Part shown: positions 41,167-49,030 of the stretch, piece after piece
Numbering within the stretch: the stretch's first letter is position 1
Layout: each line of letters begins with the position of its first letter
Source of the DNA: Actinomycetospora termitidis
GTDB taxonomy: Bacteria; Actinomycetota; Actinomycetes; Mycobacteriales; Pseudonocardiaceae
Assembly: GCF_030286555.1 (NCBI RefSeq)
Contig: NZ_JASVWF010000007.1
Location: 1 to 64,000 of the forward strand
Length of the DNA stretch: 64,000 nucleotides
Direction of reading: 5' to 3'
The notes under the pieces: generated by a model
The model's input: the letters and a program-made list of their open reading frames with translations, nothing else
Told to the model about the DNA's origin: nothing
The model's database searches: none
Program-made: the position numbers and the translations under genes

Positions 41167-43065
41167 ATGACCGCGTCCGTCGACACCGCCGACGCAGCAC
41201 CGCCGCTGACCAGCCGTCGCGCCGTGCTCGTGCCGCTCTCGGGCCTGTTGATGGCCCTCTTCGTCGCGATCCTCTCGTCGACGATCGTGTCCAATGCACT
41301 CCCGCGCATCATCTCCGAGCTCGGCGGGACGCAGGCCCAGTACACGTGGGTGGTGACGGCGTCGCTGCTCGCGATGACCGCGTCCACCCCGATCTGGGGC
41401 AAGCTCGCCGACCTCTTCTCCAAGAAGCTGCTCGTCCAGCTCGCGATCGGCGTCTTCGTCGTCGGGACGATGCTCGCCGGCCTCTCCACGAGCACCCCGG
41501 AGCTGATCGGCTTCCGCGTGCTGCAGGGCCTGGGCATGGGTGGTCTGACCGCCCTGGCGCAGGTCGTGATCGCCGCGATCATCCCGCCGCGCGAGCGCGG
41601 CCGGTACTCCGGCTACCTCGGCGCGATCATGGCCGTGGCGACGGTCGGCGGCCCGCTGATCGGCGGCGTCATCGTCGACACCATCGGCTGGCGCTGGTGC
41701 TTCTACGTCACCGTCCCGATCGCCGTCATCGCCCTCGTCGTCCTGCAGCGGACCCTGACCGTGCCCACGCAGAAGCGCGAGGTGCACATCGACTACCTCG
41801 GCGCGCTGCTGGTCGCCGGCGGTGTCTCGGCCCTGCTGATCTGGACCTCGCTCGGCGGCAAGAACTTCGCCTGGGTCTCGTGGGCCTCGCTCGCGTGGCT
41901 CGCCGCCGGGATCGTCGCGCTCGCCCTCGCGGTGTTCGTCGAGTCGCGGGCCAAGGAGCCGATCATCCCGCTGAAGCTCTTCGGCAACCGCACCGTGGCC
42001 CTCGCCACCGTCGCCGCCCTGTTCGTCGGCGTCGCGATGTTCGGCTCGTCGGTGTTCCTGAGCCAGTTCTTCCAGCTCGCCCGCGGCGCCTCGGCCACCG
42101 AGGCCGGGCTGCTGACCCTGCCGATGATCGCCGGGCTGTTCATCGCCTCCACGACCGTCGGCCAGCTGATCTCGCGGTACGGCCGCTGGAAGCCGTACCT
42201 CGTCGGCGGCGGCCTCTCGCTCGTCGTCGGCCTGCTGATGCAGGGGCTCGTGATGGGCGCGGACACCCCGTACTGGGAGCTCGCCGTCGCGATGGTCCTG
42301 GTCGGCGTCGGTGTCGGTGCCACGCAGCAGAACCTGGTGCTCGCCGTCCAGAACCAGGTCGCCCTGCGTGACATGGGCGCGGCCAGCTCGACCGTCGCGT
42401 TCTTCCGGTCGCTCGGTGGTGCCGCCGGTGTCGCTGCCCTCGGTGCCCTGCTCTCGAGCCACGTCTCGTCGGCGATCAGCTCCGGGCTCGCCGCGGTCGG
42501 CATCCCGGCGAGCGCCACGAGCTCGTCGAGCGGGCAGATCCCGAACGTCGCGACGCTGCCCGACCCGATCCGCGGCGTCGTCGAGAACGCCTACGGCGAC
42601 TCGGTCGCGCTGATGTTCCTGGTCGCCGCACCGCTGGCGCTGATCGCCCTGGTCGCCATCCTGTTCCTCCGCGAGGTGCCGCTGCGCGAGACGATCGACA
42701 TCACCGAGGACGCCCCGGCCGCAACGACGGACGAGACCGACGACGTCGAACCGACCTCCGTCGTCGAGGGCACCGTCCGCGACGGCGACCGGCTCGGGGC
42801 CGGGGCGGTGCTCACGGTGGTCGACCGGGCCGGGCACCAGCTCGCCCGGGCGGTCGCCGACGAGGAGGGCCGCTACCGCCTCGCGATCGACGGCGACCCG
42901 GTGCCCTACCTGCTGGTCGCCCAGTGGCGCGGTACCCCGCACGTCGAGCTGCTCGGCGGGACCGTCGGACGCCAGCGCCGCGACCTGCGGTTCACCACCG
43001 ACCCGCACCAGGGCCGGCACGCGGTCGACGCCGACACCGAGGTGATCCCGGCGGTGGCGCGATGA
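41167..43065 (+). CDS. DHA2-family MFS drug efflux pump with extra C-terminal domain
   Basis: A 632-residue transporter with about 14 membrane segments. TIVSNALPRIISELGG and IWGKLADLFSKK match EmrB/QacA pumps, and LQGLGMGGLTALAQVVI plus GGPLIGGVIVDTIGWRWCFY is motif C, diagnostic of drug:H+ antiporters. After the last helix (near 520) a 100-residue soluble tail reads EGTVRDGDRLGAGAVLTVVD, QLARAVADEEGRYRL, like a carboxypeptidase-regulatory or Ig-like sandwich, unusual for this family. It overlaps its TetR gene by 4 bases. Confidence 0.85.
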   Translation: MTASVDTADAAPPLTSRRAVLVPLSGLLMALFVAILSSTIVSNALPRIISELGGTQAQYTWVVTASLLAMTASTPIWGKLADLFSKKLLVQLAIGVFVVGTMLAGLSTSTPELIGFRVLQGLGMGGLTALAQVVIAAIIPPRERGRYSGYLGAIMAVATVGGPLIGGVIVDTIGWRWCFYVTVPIAVIALVVLQRTLTVPTQKREVHIDYLGALLVAGGVSALLIWTSLGGKNFAWVSWASLAWLAAGIVALALAVFVESRAKEPIIPLKLFGNRTVALATVAALFVGVAMFGSSVFLSQFFQLARGASATEAGLLTLPMIAGLFIASTTVGQLISRYGRWKPYLVGGGLSLVVGLLMQGLVMGADTPYWELAVAMVLVGVGVGATQQNLVLAVQNQVALRDMGAASSTVAFFRSLGGAAGVAALGALLSSHVSSAISSGLAAVGIPASATSSSSGQIPNVATLPDPIRGVVENAYGDSVALMFLVAAPLALIALVAILFLREVPLRETIDITEDAPAATTDETDDVEPTSVVEGTVRDGDRLGAGAVLTVVDRAGHQLARAVADEEGRYRLAIDGDPVPYLLVAQWRGTPHVELLGGTVGRQRRDLRFTTDPHQGRHAVDADTEVIPAVAR

Positions 43066-43706
43066 GCACCGCCACCACCACCCGACACGCCTCACGCGAG
43101 ACTGGTCGGGTGGTGGGACGGCGGGAGCGCAAGAAGCAGGAGACGCGGACCGCGCTCAGCGAGGCCGCCGTCGCCCTCTCGCTCGAGCACGGCGTCGAGC
43201 ACGTCACGATCGAGCAGATCTCCGACGCGGCCGACGTCTCCCTGCGGACGTTCTTCAACTACTTCTCCAGCAAGGAGGAGGCCGTCGTCGCGGGGGACTC
43301 CGCCCGCGGCGACGTGCTCGTCGACCTGGTCCGCGAGCGGCCCGCGTCGGAGAGCGTGCTCGAGGCCCTCCGGCACGCGGTCCTCGCGCACGTCGACGAC
43401 CTCGCCGGCGACGACCGGATGGACGCGCTGCGCATGATGCGCAAGAGCCCCACGCTGCTGCCGCACCAGCTCGCGGCCTACGCGGACCGGGAGCGCGAGC
43501 TCGGCGTCGTCATCGCGGAGCGGCTCGGAGAACGGGTTCCCGACGACGGGTCGGTCGGGTTGCGTGCCGCCCTCCTGGCGGCGACGTCGATGGCCGGCGT
43601 GCGGGTCGCGATGCAGCGCTGGACCGACGGCGGGTCGCGCGACCGCGACCGCCTGCGGGCGAGCCTGGACGAGGTGTTCGACCAGTTGGCCGCCCTCGGC
43701 TCGTAG
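43062..43706 (+). CDS. TetR-family regulator of the efflux pump
   Basis: A 214-residue protein. The DNA-binding domain contains RTALSEAAVALSLEHGVEHV and IEQISDAADVSLRTFFNYF. The helical C-terminal domain has the LRMMRKSPTLLPHQLAAYA segment common in actinobacterial TetR proteins linked to MFS pumps. It is cotranscribed with the pump and probably represses the shared promoter through the palindromes at 41049-41088. Confidence 0.85.
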   Translation: MSTATTTRHASRETGRVVGRRERKKQETRTALSEAAVALSLEHGVEHVTIEQISDAADVSLRTFFNYFSSKEEAVVAGDSARGDVLVDLVRERPASESVLEALRHAVLAHVDDLAGDDRMDALRMMRKSPTLLPHQLAAYADRERELGVVIAERLGERVPDDGSVGLRAALLAATSMAGVRVAMQRWTDGGSRDRDRLRASLDEVFDQLAALGS

Positions 43707-43716
43707 GGTGCGGGCC

Positions 43717-45651
43717 GTGCCGAACGCTCCCTACGGATCCTGGCCGACCCCGCTGACCTCCGAGCTGGTGGTGCAGGCCGCCGTCGGGCTCGGGGAGGTC
43801 CACCCGGACGGCGAGGATCTGCTCTGGGCCGAGGGGCGCGCCGCCGAGGGCGGACGGATCGCCCTGGTGCGCCGCACGCCCGACGGGGCGACCGCCGACG
43901 TCGTCCCGCCCGAGATCAACGTCCGGACCGGGGTCCACGAGTACGGCGGCGGCGCGTGGTGGGTCGCGGACGGCGTCGTCTTCCTCGTCGACTGGGCCGA
44001 CCAGCGTCTCCGCCGCCTCGACGACGACGGGATCACGTTCCTCACGCCCGAGCCCGCGGTGCCGCGCGGTGACCGCTACGCCGACGGCGACGTCGCCCCG
44101 AACGGCACGTGGCTGGTGTGCGTCCGGGAGCGCCACCCGTCCGTCGGGGCACCCGCCACGGAGGTGGTCAACGAGGTCGTGCGGTGCGACGCACGGGCGC
44201 TCTCCGAGCCGGAGGTGCTGGTCGACGGCCCGGACTTCGTCGCGGCACCGCGGCTCTCGCCCGACGGTTCCACGCTCGCCTGGATCTCCTGGGACCACCC
44301 GTCGATGCCGTGGGACGACACCGTCCTGACGGTGCGCTCACTGGCCTCCGGCACCGACACGGTCGTCGCGGGCGGGCCGGGAGAGTCGGTCACCGAGCCG
44401 CGGTGGCAGGCCGACGGGTCGCTGACGTTCCTCTCCGACCGCACCGGGTGGTGGAACCTCTACCGCTACGACGGCTCGATCAGCGAGCCGGTGGTGCTGC
44501 TCGACGCCGAGATCGGCGTGCCCGGGTGGCAGCTCGGCGGGTCGCGGTACGCCATGCTCGACGACCGGTCGGTGGTGTTCGCGCGGTCGTCGGAGGGGTT
44601 CGACGCGCTGGTCCTGAGGCGACCGGACGGTACGACGACCGAGCTCGACACCGGCTTCTCCGTGATCCGCTCCGTCCGCGCGCACGGCGACGATGTCGTC
44701 TGCGTCGCGGGTGGCCCGACCGCCGAGCCCGGCGTCCACCACGTCTCGACGACGGGCGCCGTCACGACCCTCCGGCCGCCACGCGATCTCGGCCTCGACC
44801 CGGCGATCCTCTCGGTCCCCGAGCCGATGACGTTCTCCTCGGTCGACGGCGACGGGAACCCGCGCGATGCGCACGCGCTGTTCTACCCGCCGTCGGGAAG
44901 CGTGGAGGGGGAACTGCCGCCGCTGCTCGTCGTCATCCACGGTGGTCCGACGGGCGCGGCGTCGCCGGTGCTGTCCGTCGGGCTGCAGTACTGGACGACC
45001 CGGGGGTTCGGGGTCGTCGACGTGAACTACGGCGGGTCGACCGGCTACGGCCGCGCCTACCGCGAGCAGCTGAAGGGTGCGTGGGGGATCGTCGACGTCG
45101 CCGACTGCCTGGCTGCGGCCCGGGCGCTCGCCGACGCGGGTCGGGTGGACCCCGCGCGCCTCGCGATCCGGGGCGGGTCGGCGGGCGGGTTCACGACGTT
45201 GGCCGCGCTCGCCCGGGCCGACACCCCCTTCGCCGCGGGCGCGGACCACTTCGGCGTCGCCGACCTCGAGGCGCTCGCGGCGGACACGCACAAGTTCGAG
45301 TCGCGCTACCTCGACGGACTGGTGGGGCCGTACCCGGAGGCGCGGGACGTCTACGTCGAGCGCTCGCCGTTGACCCACGTCGGCGAGTTCTCGACCGCGC
45401 TGATCGTGCTACAGGGGGACGAGGACGCGATCGTCCCGCCGAACCAGTCCGAGATGATCGTCTCGGCGTTGCGGGAGAAGGGCGTGCCGGTCGCGTACCT
45501 GCTGTTCGCGGGAGAGCAGCACGGGTTCCGGCGGGCCGAGAACATCCGCCGGGCCCTGGACGCGGAGCTGTCGTTCTACGCGCAGCTGTTCGGGTTCACG
45601 CTGCCGCCCGACGAGGGCATCGAGCCGGTGGAGATCGAGAACCTGGATTGA
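43717..45651 (+). CDS. S9 family prolyl oligopeptidase-like peptidase
   Basis: A 644-residue protein. Residues 1-380 form a seven-bladed beta-propeller (DGDVAPNGTWLVCVRE, RLSPDGSTLAWISWD, EPRWQADGSLTFLSDRTG). Residues 390-644 are the alpha/beta hydrolase domain with the nucleophile in RGGSAGGFTT, the acid in QGDEDAIVPPNQ and the histidine in GEQHGFR. No signal peptide is visible, so it is probably cytoplasmic. The GTG at 43717 follows TAGGGT by 7 bases; a GTG at 43708 is an alternative. Confidence 0.85.
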   Translation: MPNAPYGSWPTPLTSELVVQAAVGLGEVHPDGEDLLWAEGRAAEGGRIALVRRTPDGATADVVPPEINVRTGVHEYGGGAWWVADGVVFLVDWADQRLRRLDDDGITFLTPEPAVPRGDRYADGDVAPNGTWLVCVRERHPSVGAPATEVVNEVVRCDARALSEPEVLVDGPDFVAAPRLSPDGSTLAWISWDHPSMPWDDTVLTVRSLASGTDTVVAGGPGESVTEPRWQADGSLTFLSDRTGWWNLYRYDGSISEPVVLLDAEIGVPGWQLGGSRYAMLDDRSVVFARSSEGFDALVLRRPDGTTTELDTGFSVIRSVRAHGDDVVCVAGGPTAEPGVHHVSTTGAVTTLRPPRDLGLDPAILSVPEPMTFSSVDGDGNPRDAHALFYPPSGSVEGELPPLLVVIHGGPTGAASPVLSVGLQYWTTRGFGVVDVNYGGSTGYGRAYREQLKGAWGIVDVADCLAAARALADAGRVDPARLAIRGGSAGGFTTLAALARADTPFAAGADHFGVADLEALAADTHKFESRYLDGLVGPYPEARDVYVERSPLTHVGEFSTALIVLQGDEDAIVPPNQSEMIVSALREKGVPVAYLLFAGEQHGFRRAENIRRALDAELSFYAQLFGFTLPPDEGIEPVEIENLD

Positions 45652-45666
45652 CGGCCCGCGTTGGGG

Positions 45667-45969
45667 GTTGCGTCCCGCATACGGCCGAAGAGTGAGGTCC
45701 TCCTCGGCGTGGGCGTTGCGTCCCGCACACGGCTGGAGACGGAGGAACTCCTGGCCGCACGCGTTGCGTCACGCACACGGTCGGGAGCATTCGACCGGGC
45801 CGGGCGAGGCGTTGCGTCGCGCAACGCGGTGGCGAAGTGGGGTCGACGGGCCGGGCCGTGTGCGCGACGCAACGGTGGTGCGGCGCCGGGCCGACCCGAC
45901 GGGCCGTGTGCGGGACGCAACGGTGGTGCGGCGCCGGGTCGAGTGGCTGGGCCGTGTGCGCGACGCAAC
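45667..45969. repeat. 48-bp-period array, four direct plus three inverted copies of an 18-bp core
   Basis: Core GTTGCGTCCCGCACACGG or a close variant starts at 45667, 45715, 45763 and 45811, exactly 48 bases apart. Its reverse complement, CCGTGTGCGCGACGCAAC, starts at 45856, 45904 and 45952, again exactly 48 apart. The 30-base spacers between the last inverted copies are also largely conserved. The array fills the gap between two convergent genes (stops at 45651 and 45982). The frames through it are open and give 16-residue periodic peptides, which I take as a by-product of the DNA repeat. A second array of the same period lies at 59378. Confidence 0.85.
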
Positions 45970-45981
45970 GCGGTCGTGCGA

Positions 45982-47178
45982 TCAGGCCGCCGGGAGGTGC
46001 CCGTAGTCGGGGAGGTCGATCGCGTCCGCCGGCGGGCCGGCGATGCGGTTGACGAGCCCGCCGAGCTTGTCGAACGCCTCCGCGGCCACCTTGGCCGCGC
46101 CGCGCTGCACCTTCTGCCCGACGGCGGTCCGCGGGTTCATCGCCCGGATCATCGCCGGCTTCACGTCCTGGGCACGGTCGACGAACGGACGCATGAGCTG
46201 CTCGTAGCGGGCCAGCGCGGTCGGGACGTCGGGCTGCGCGGCCAGCTCCCCGGCCAGGATGTACGAGCCGGTCAGGGCCAGGCTCGTCCCGGTGCCGAAC
46301 GGGCCGGCGGCCCAGGCGGCGTCGCCGAGGAGCACGGTGCGGCCGTGGCTCCAGCGGTCGAGCTTCACCTGGGCGACGGCGTCGAAGTACATCGAGGCGT
46401 CGTCGAGGGCCTCGAGCACGCGGGGGGCCTCCCACCCGACGTCGGCGAAGGTCCGGCGCAGGATCGTCAGCTGGCCGTCGCGGTCGAGCGCCTCCAGCCC
46501 GCGGACGTCGGAGAGGAAGCTCAGCATCGCGCGGGTGCTGCCGAGGTTGTCGGGACGCAGGCTGACCCCGCGGGTGCCGGTGGTGTGCATCCAGCGCCAC
46601 CAGCGGTCGTCGTCGGCCGTCCGCGGGATCGTCAGGTAGGCGATGTAGAGGCCGAGCTCGGTCATGTCGACCTCGGGCACGACGAGCGACCGCGTGTGCG
46701 AGCGGGTCCCCTCGGCGACCACCACGACGTCCGCGTCGACCGTCGTGCCGCTCGCGAGGGTGGCGGTGACGTGGTCGTCGTGCTCGGCCAGGTCGGTGAT
46801 CGAGTCGCCGAAGCGGTACTCGGTCGCCTCGTCGGTGCGCTCGTAGAGGATGCGGGCCATCTCGCCGCGCAGGATCTCCAGCTCGGCCGTCGGCCCGTCC
46901 GTGCCGCTCTCACCGGCCGGGAACTCCGCCACGGTGCCGCCGACCTCGTCCATCAGCCGCAGCCCGACCTCGGTCGTGTTCGCGGCGCGGACGGCGTCCT
47001 CGAGCCCGAGCCGGCGGGCCACCTCGCGTCCTGCCCCGCGGAGGTCGACGTTCTGCCCCTCGTCACGCAGTCGCGGGGCGCGCTCCACGACCGTGGTGCG
47101 CCAACCGGCGGCATTCAGCTGGAGCGCGAGGGCGGGGCCGGCGATGCTCGCACCGGAGACGAGGGCATGACGGGTCAC
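45982..47178 (-). CDS. FAD-dependent monooxygenase, PheA/TfdB-like fold
   Basis: A 398-residue flavoprotein. ALVSGASIAGPALALQL is a GxGxxG-type FAD loop in the GASIAGP form, VVVAEGTRSHTRSLV is the DG-like motif, and VLLGDAAWAAGPFGTGTS is the second FAD motif. This variant is frequent in actinobacterial hydroxylases linked to tetracycline-like or anthracycline substrates, but no biosynthetic cluster is nearby, so the substrate is unknown. Its 3' end abuts the 48-bp repeat array. Confidence 0.85.
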   Translation of the reverse strand: MTRHALVSGASIAGPALALQLNAAGWRTTVVERAPRLRDEGQNVDLRGAGREVARRLGLEDAVRAANTTEVGLRLMDEVGGTVAEFPAGESGTDGPTAELEILRGEMARILYERTDEATEYRFGDSITDLAEHDDHVTATLASGTTVDADVVVVAEGTRSHTRSLVVPEVDMTELGLYIAYLTIPRTADDDRWWRWMHTTGTRGVSLRPDNLGSTRAMLSFLSDVRGLEALDRDGQLTILRRTFADVGWEAPRVLEALDDASMYFDAVAQVKLDRWSHGRTVLLGDAAWAAGPFGTGTSLALTGSYILAGELAAQPDVPTALARYEQLMRPFVDRAQDVKPAMIRAMNPRTAVGQKVQRGAAKVAAEAFDKLGGLVNRIAGPPADAIDLPDYGHLPAA

Positions 47179-47206
47179 GACGTCGGGTGCCCCGTCCGTT
47201 GCGGCT

Positions 47207-47518
47207 CTAACGGGCCGGGGCGTTGCTCACCGCGACCGGCCCGCCCTCGGCGAGCACCAGGTGGTCCTGCCCCTGCTCGCGCTCGAGCAGCGCCTCCTCG
47301 ATCTGGGCCAGGAGGGACTGGAGGCGGGCGGCCTCGTGGTCGTCGTCGGCCGGGGCGCCGAGGTGCTCGGTCAGGCTCGTCTCGTCGACGTGCAGCTGGA
47401 CCGGCGGGTCGATCGGTTCGCCGTCGAGGGCCGCCAGGGCGAGGCCCGGGGCGTCGGCGAGGTCGGCGCGGAAGCCGAGGGCGGAACGGAAGCGGTCGAA
47501 GCGCTCCTGGGAGTTCAT
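47207..47518 (-). CDS. Small hypothetical protein
   Basis: A 103-residue protein starting MNSQERFDRFRSALGFRADL. It is acidic and helical in its second half (AARLQSLLAQIEEALLERE). GGAGGTGCCC lies upstream of the ATG. It ends 28 bases before the start of the monooxygenase gene on the same strand, so the two may share a transcript. No family recognised. Confidence 0.55.
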   Translation of the reverse strand: MNSQERFDRFRSALGFRADLADAPGLALAALDGEPIDPPVQLHVDETSLTEHLGAPADDDHEAARLQSLLAQIEEALLEREQGQDHLVLAEGGPVAVSNAPAR

Positions 47519-47676
47519 GGGCACCTCCGGGTCGGGAGCCTCCGATGGTCCGCAGACCGGGCGCCCCGCGCCATTCCGAACGGGTGTGACCCGCGACGGC
47601 GGCCCGTGACGTCGGTCGCGGGACCGTTCCCGGTCCTTCCGCCGCCCGGACGGTTCGCCGTGATCTCCTGGGCGCC

Positions 47677-49020
47677 GTGCCAGACGACGCCCTCGGTGAC
47701 GACGACGTGACGGCCCTCGTGGCCCGGCTCCGGCGCCGCGAGGTGTCGGCCGCGGAGCTGCGCGCGGCGGTGGCCGGGCGGCTCGCGACGGTCGACCCGG
47801 TACTCCACGGGCTCGGGCTCGACCGGACGGACGCACCCGTCGTCGGGAACCCGGAGGGGCCGCTCGCCGGGGTGCCGACGCTGGTCAAGGAGAACACCGA
47901 CGTCGCCGGGTGGCCGACGACCAACGGCTCCGCCGCCTACGTCCCCGCACCGGCCCGGGCCCACGCGGCCGTGACGCAGCAGCTGCTCGGAGCGGGCCTC
48001 GACCTGGTCGGGACGAGCCGGATGCCGGAGTTCGGGCTGAACGCGACCACGGAGTTCGTCGACGTCGAGCCCACGCGCAACCCCGTCGACCCGGCCTTCT
48101 CCGCGGGCGCCTCGAGCGGCGGTGCGGCCGCCCTGGTCGCCGCCGGGGCCGTCCCGTTGGCGCACGCCAATGATGGCGGAGAGTCGATCCGCATCCCGGC
48201 GGCGGCGTGCGGGCTGGTGGGGCTGAAGCCGAGCCGCGGCGCCCTCGCGCCGAGTGCCCACGGCGCGATGATGCCGATCGACCTGGTCGCGGACGGGGTC
48301 GTCACCCGGACCGTCCGCGACACGGCGCTCGTCCTGTCCGCGATGACGGGGCGGCCGCGGGTGGAGGGGCCCGGCCGACGGCTGCGCGTGGGCGTGATGC
48401 TGCACAGCCCGGCCGGGGGCGAGGTGGACGCCGACACGCGTGCCGCGGTGGAGCGGTCCGCGGCCGTGCTGGACGCCGCCGGCCACGTCGTCGAACCGCA
48501 CCGACCCGCCGTCGGGAAGGGGTTCGTGGACGACTTCCTCGTGTACTGGGGCCTGCTCGCGTTCTCGGTCGCCGCCGGCGGGCGGACGGCCTTCGGGCGC
48601 TCGTTCGACCGGTCCCGGCTCGACCCGCTCACGCGCGGCCTCGCCCGCCACTTCCTGACGACGGGTCCGCGGCGGCCGGGGTTCCTGCGTCGCCTGCGCC
48701 GGGTCGCCTACCGCGCCGAGTTCACCCACCACGACGTCCTGCTCTCGCCCGTGCTGGCCCACCGCACCCCGGAGCTGGGGTGGCTGCACCCGGCGGTGCC
48801 GTTCGAGGAACTGCGGGAGCGACTCGTGCGCTACGTCGGGTTCACGCCGCTGCAGAACGTCGCGGGTGCCCCGGCCGTCGCGGTGCCGGCGGGGCGGGAC
48901 GGGCGCGGCCTCCCGGTCGGGGTGCAGCTCGCGGGCCTGCCGGGGGACGAGGCGCGCCTGCTGGAGGTGGCGTACGAGCTGGAGGCGACACGGGTGCCCC
49001 AGCGGTGTGCTCTTCGTTAA
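47677..49020 (+). CDS. Amidase-signature enzyme
   Basis: A 447-residue protein starting at a GTG. The amidase signature is intact: catalytic lysine in PTLVKENTDVAG (near 70), the SSGGAAALVAAGAVPLAHAND segment holding the bridging serine, and the nucleophile in GGESIRIPAAACGLVG. The C-terminal GAPAVAVPAGRDGRGLPVGVQ is also typical. The enzyme cleaves an amide bond; the substrate cannot be told. It ends 10 bases before the GTG of the GGDEF-EAL gene. Confidence 0.85.
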   Translation: MPDDALGDDDVTALVARLRRREVSAAELRAAVAGRLATVDPVLHGLGLDRTDAPVVGNPEGPLAGVPTLVKENTDVAGWPTTNGSAAYVPAPARAHAAVTQQLLGAGLDLVGTSRMPEFGLNATTEFVDVEPTRNPVDPAFSAGASSGGAAALVAAGAVPLAHANDGGESIRIPAAACGLVGLKPSRGALAPSAHGAMMPIDLVADGVVTRTVRDTALVLSAMTGRPRVEGPGRRLRVGVMLHSPAGGEVDADTRAAVERSAAVLDAAGHVVEPHRPAVGKGFVDDFLVYWGLLAFSVAAGGRTAFGRSFDRSRLDPLTRGLARHFLTTGPRRPGFLRRLRRVAYRAEFTHHDVLLSPVLAHRTPELGWLHPAVPFEELRERLVRYVGFTPLQNVAGAPAVAVPAGRDGRGLPVGVQLAGLPGDEARLLEVAYELEATRVPQRCALR

Positions 49021-49030
49021 TCTCCGCTGC

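Noticed and set aside
39282..41582. Long minus-strand frame opposite the Na+/H+ antiporter
   Set aside because: Composition-driven open frame; the plus-strand antiporter has intact ion-binding motifs and membrane segments.
45667..45969. CRISPR array
   Set aside because: The spacing is regular but the spacers between copies are themselves largely conserved, the cores vary and switch orientation, and no cas genes are present.
45596..46600. A protein gene made of 16-residue repeats running through the intergenic array on the minus strand
   Set aside because: The period comes from the 48-bp DNA repeat, other frames are open too, and the frame continues antisense-like through the monooxygenase gene in a wrong register with Arg/Pro-rich sequence.
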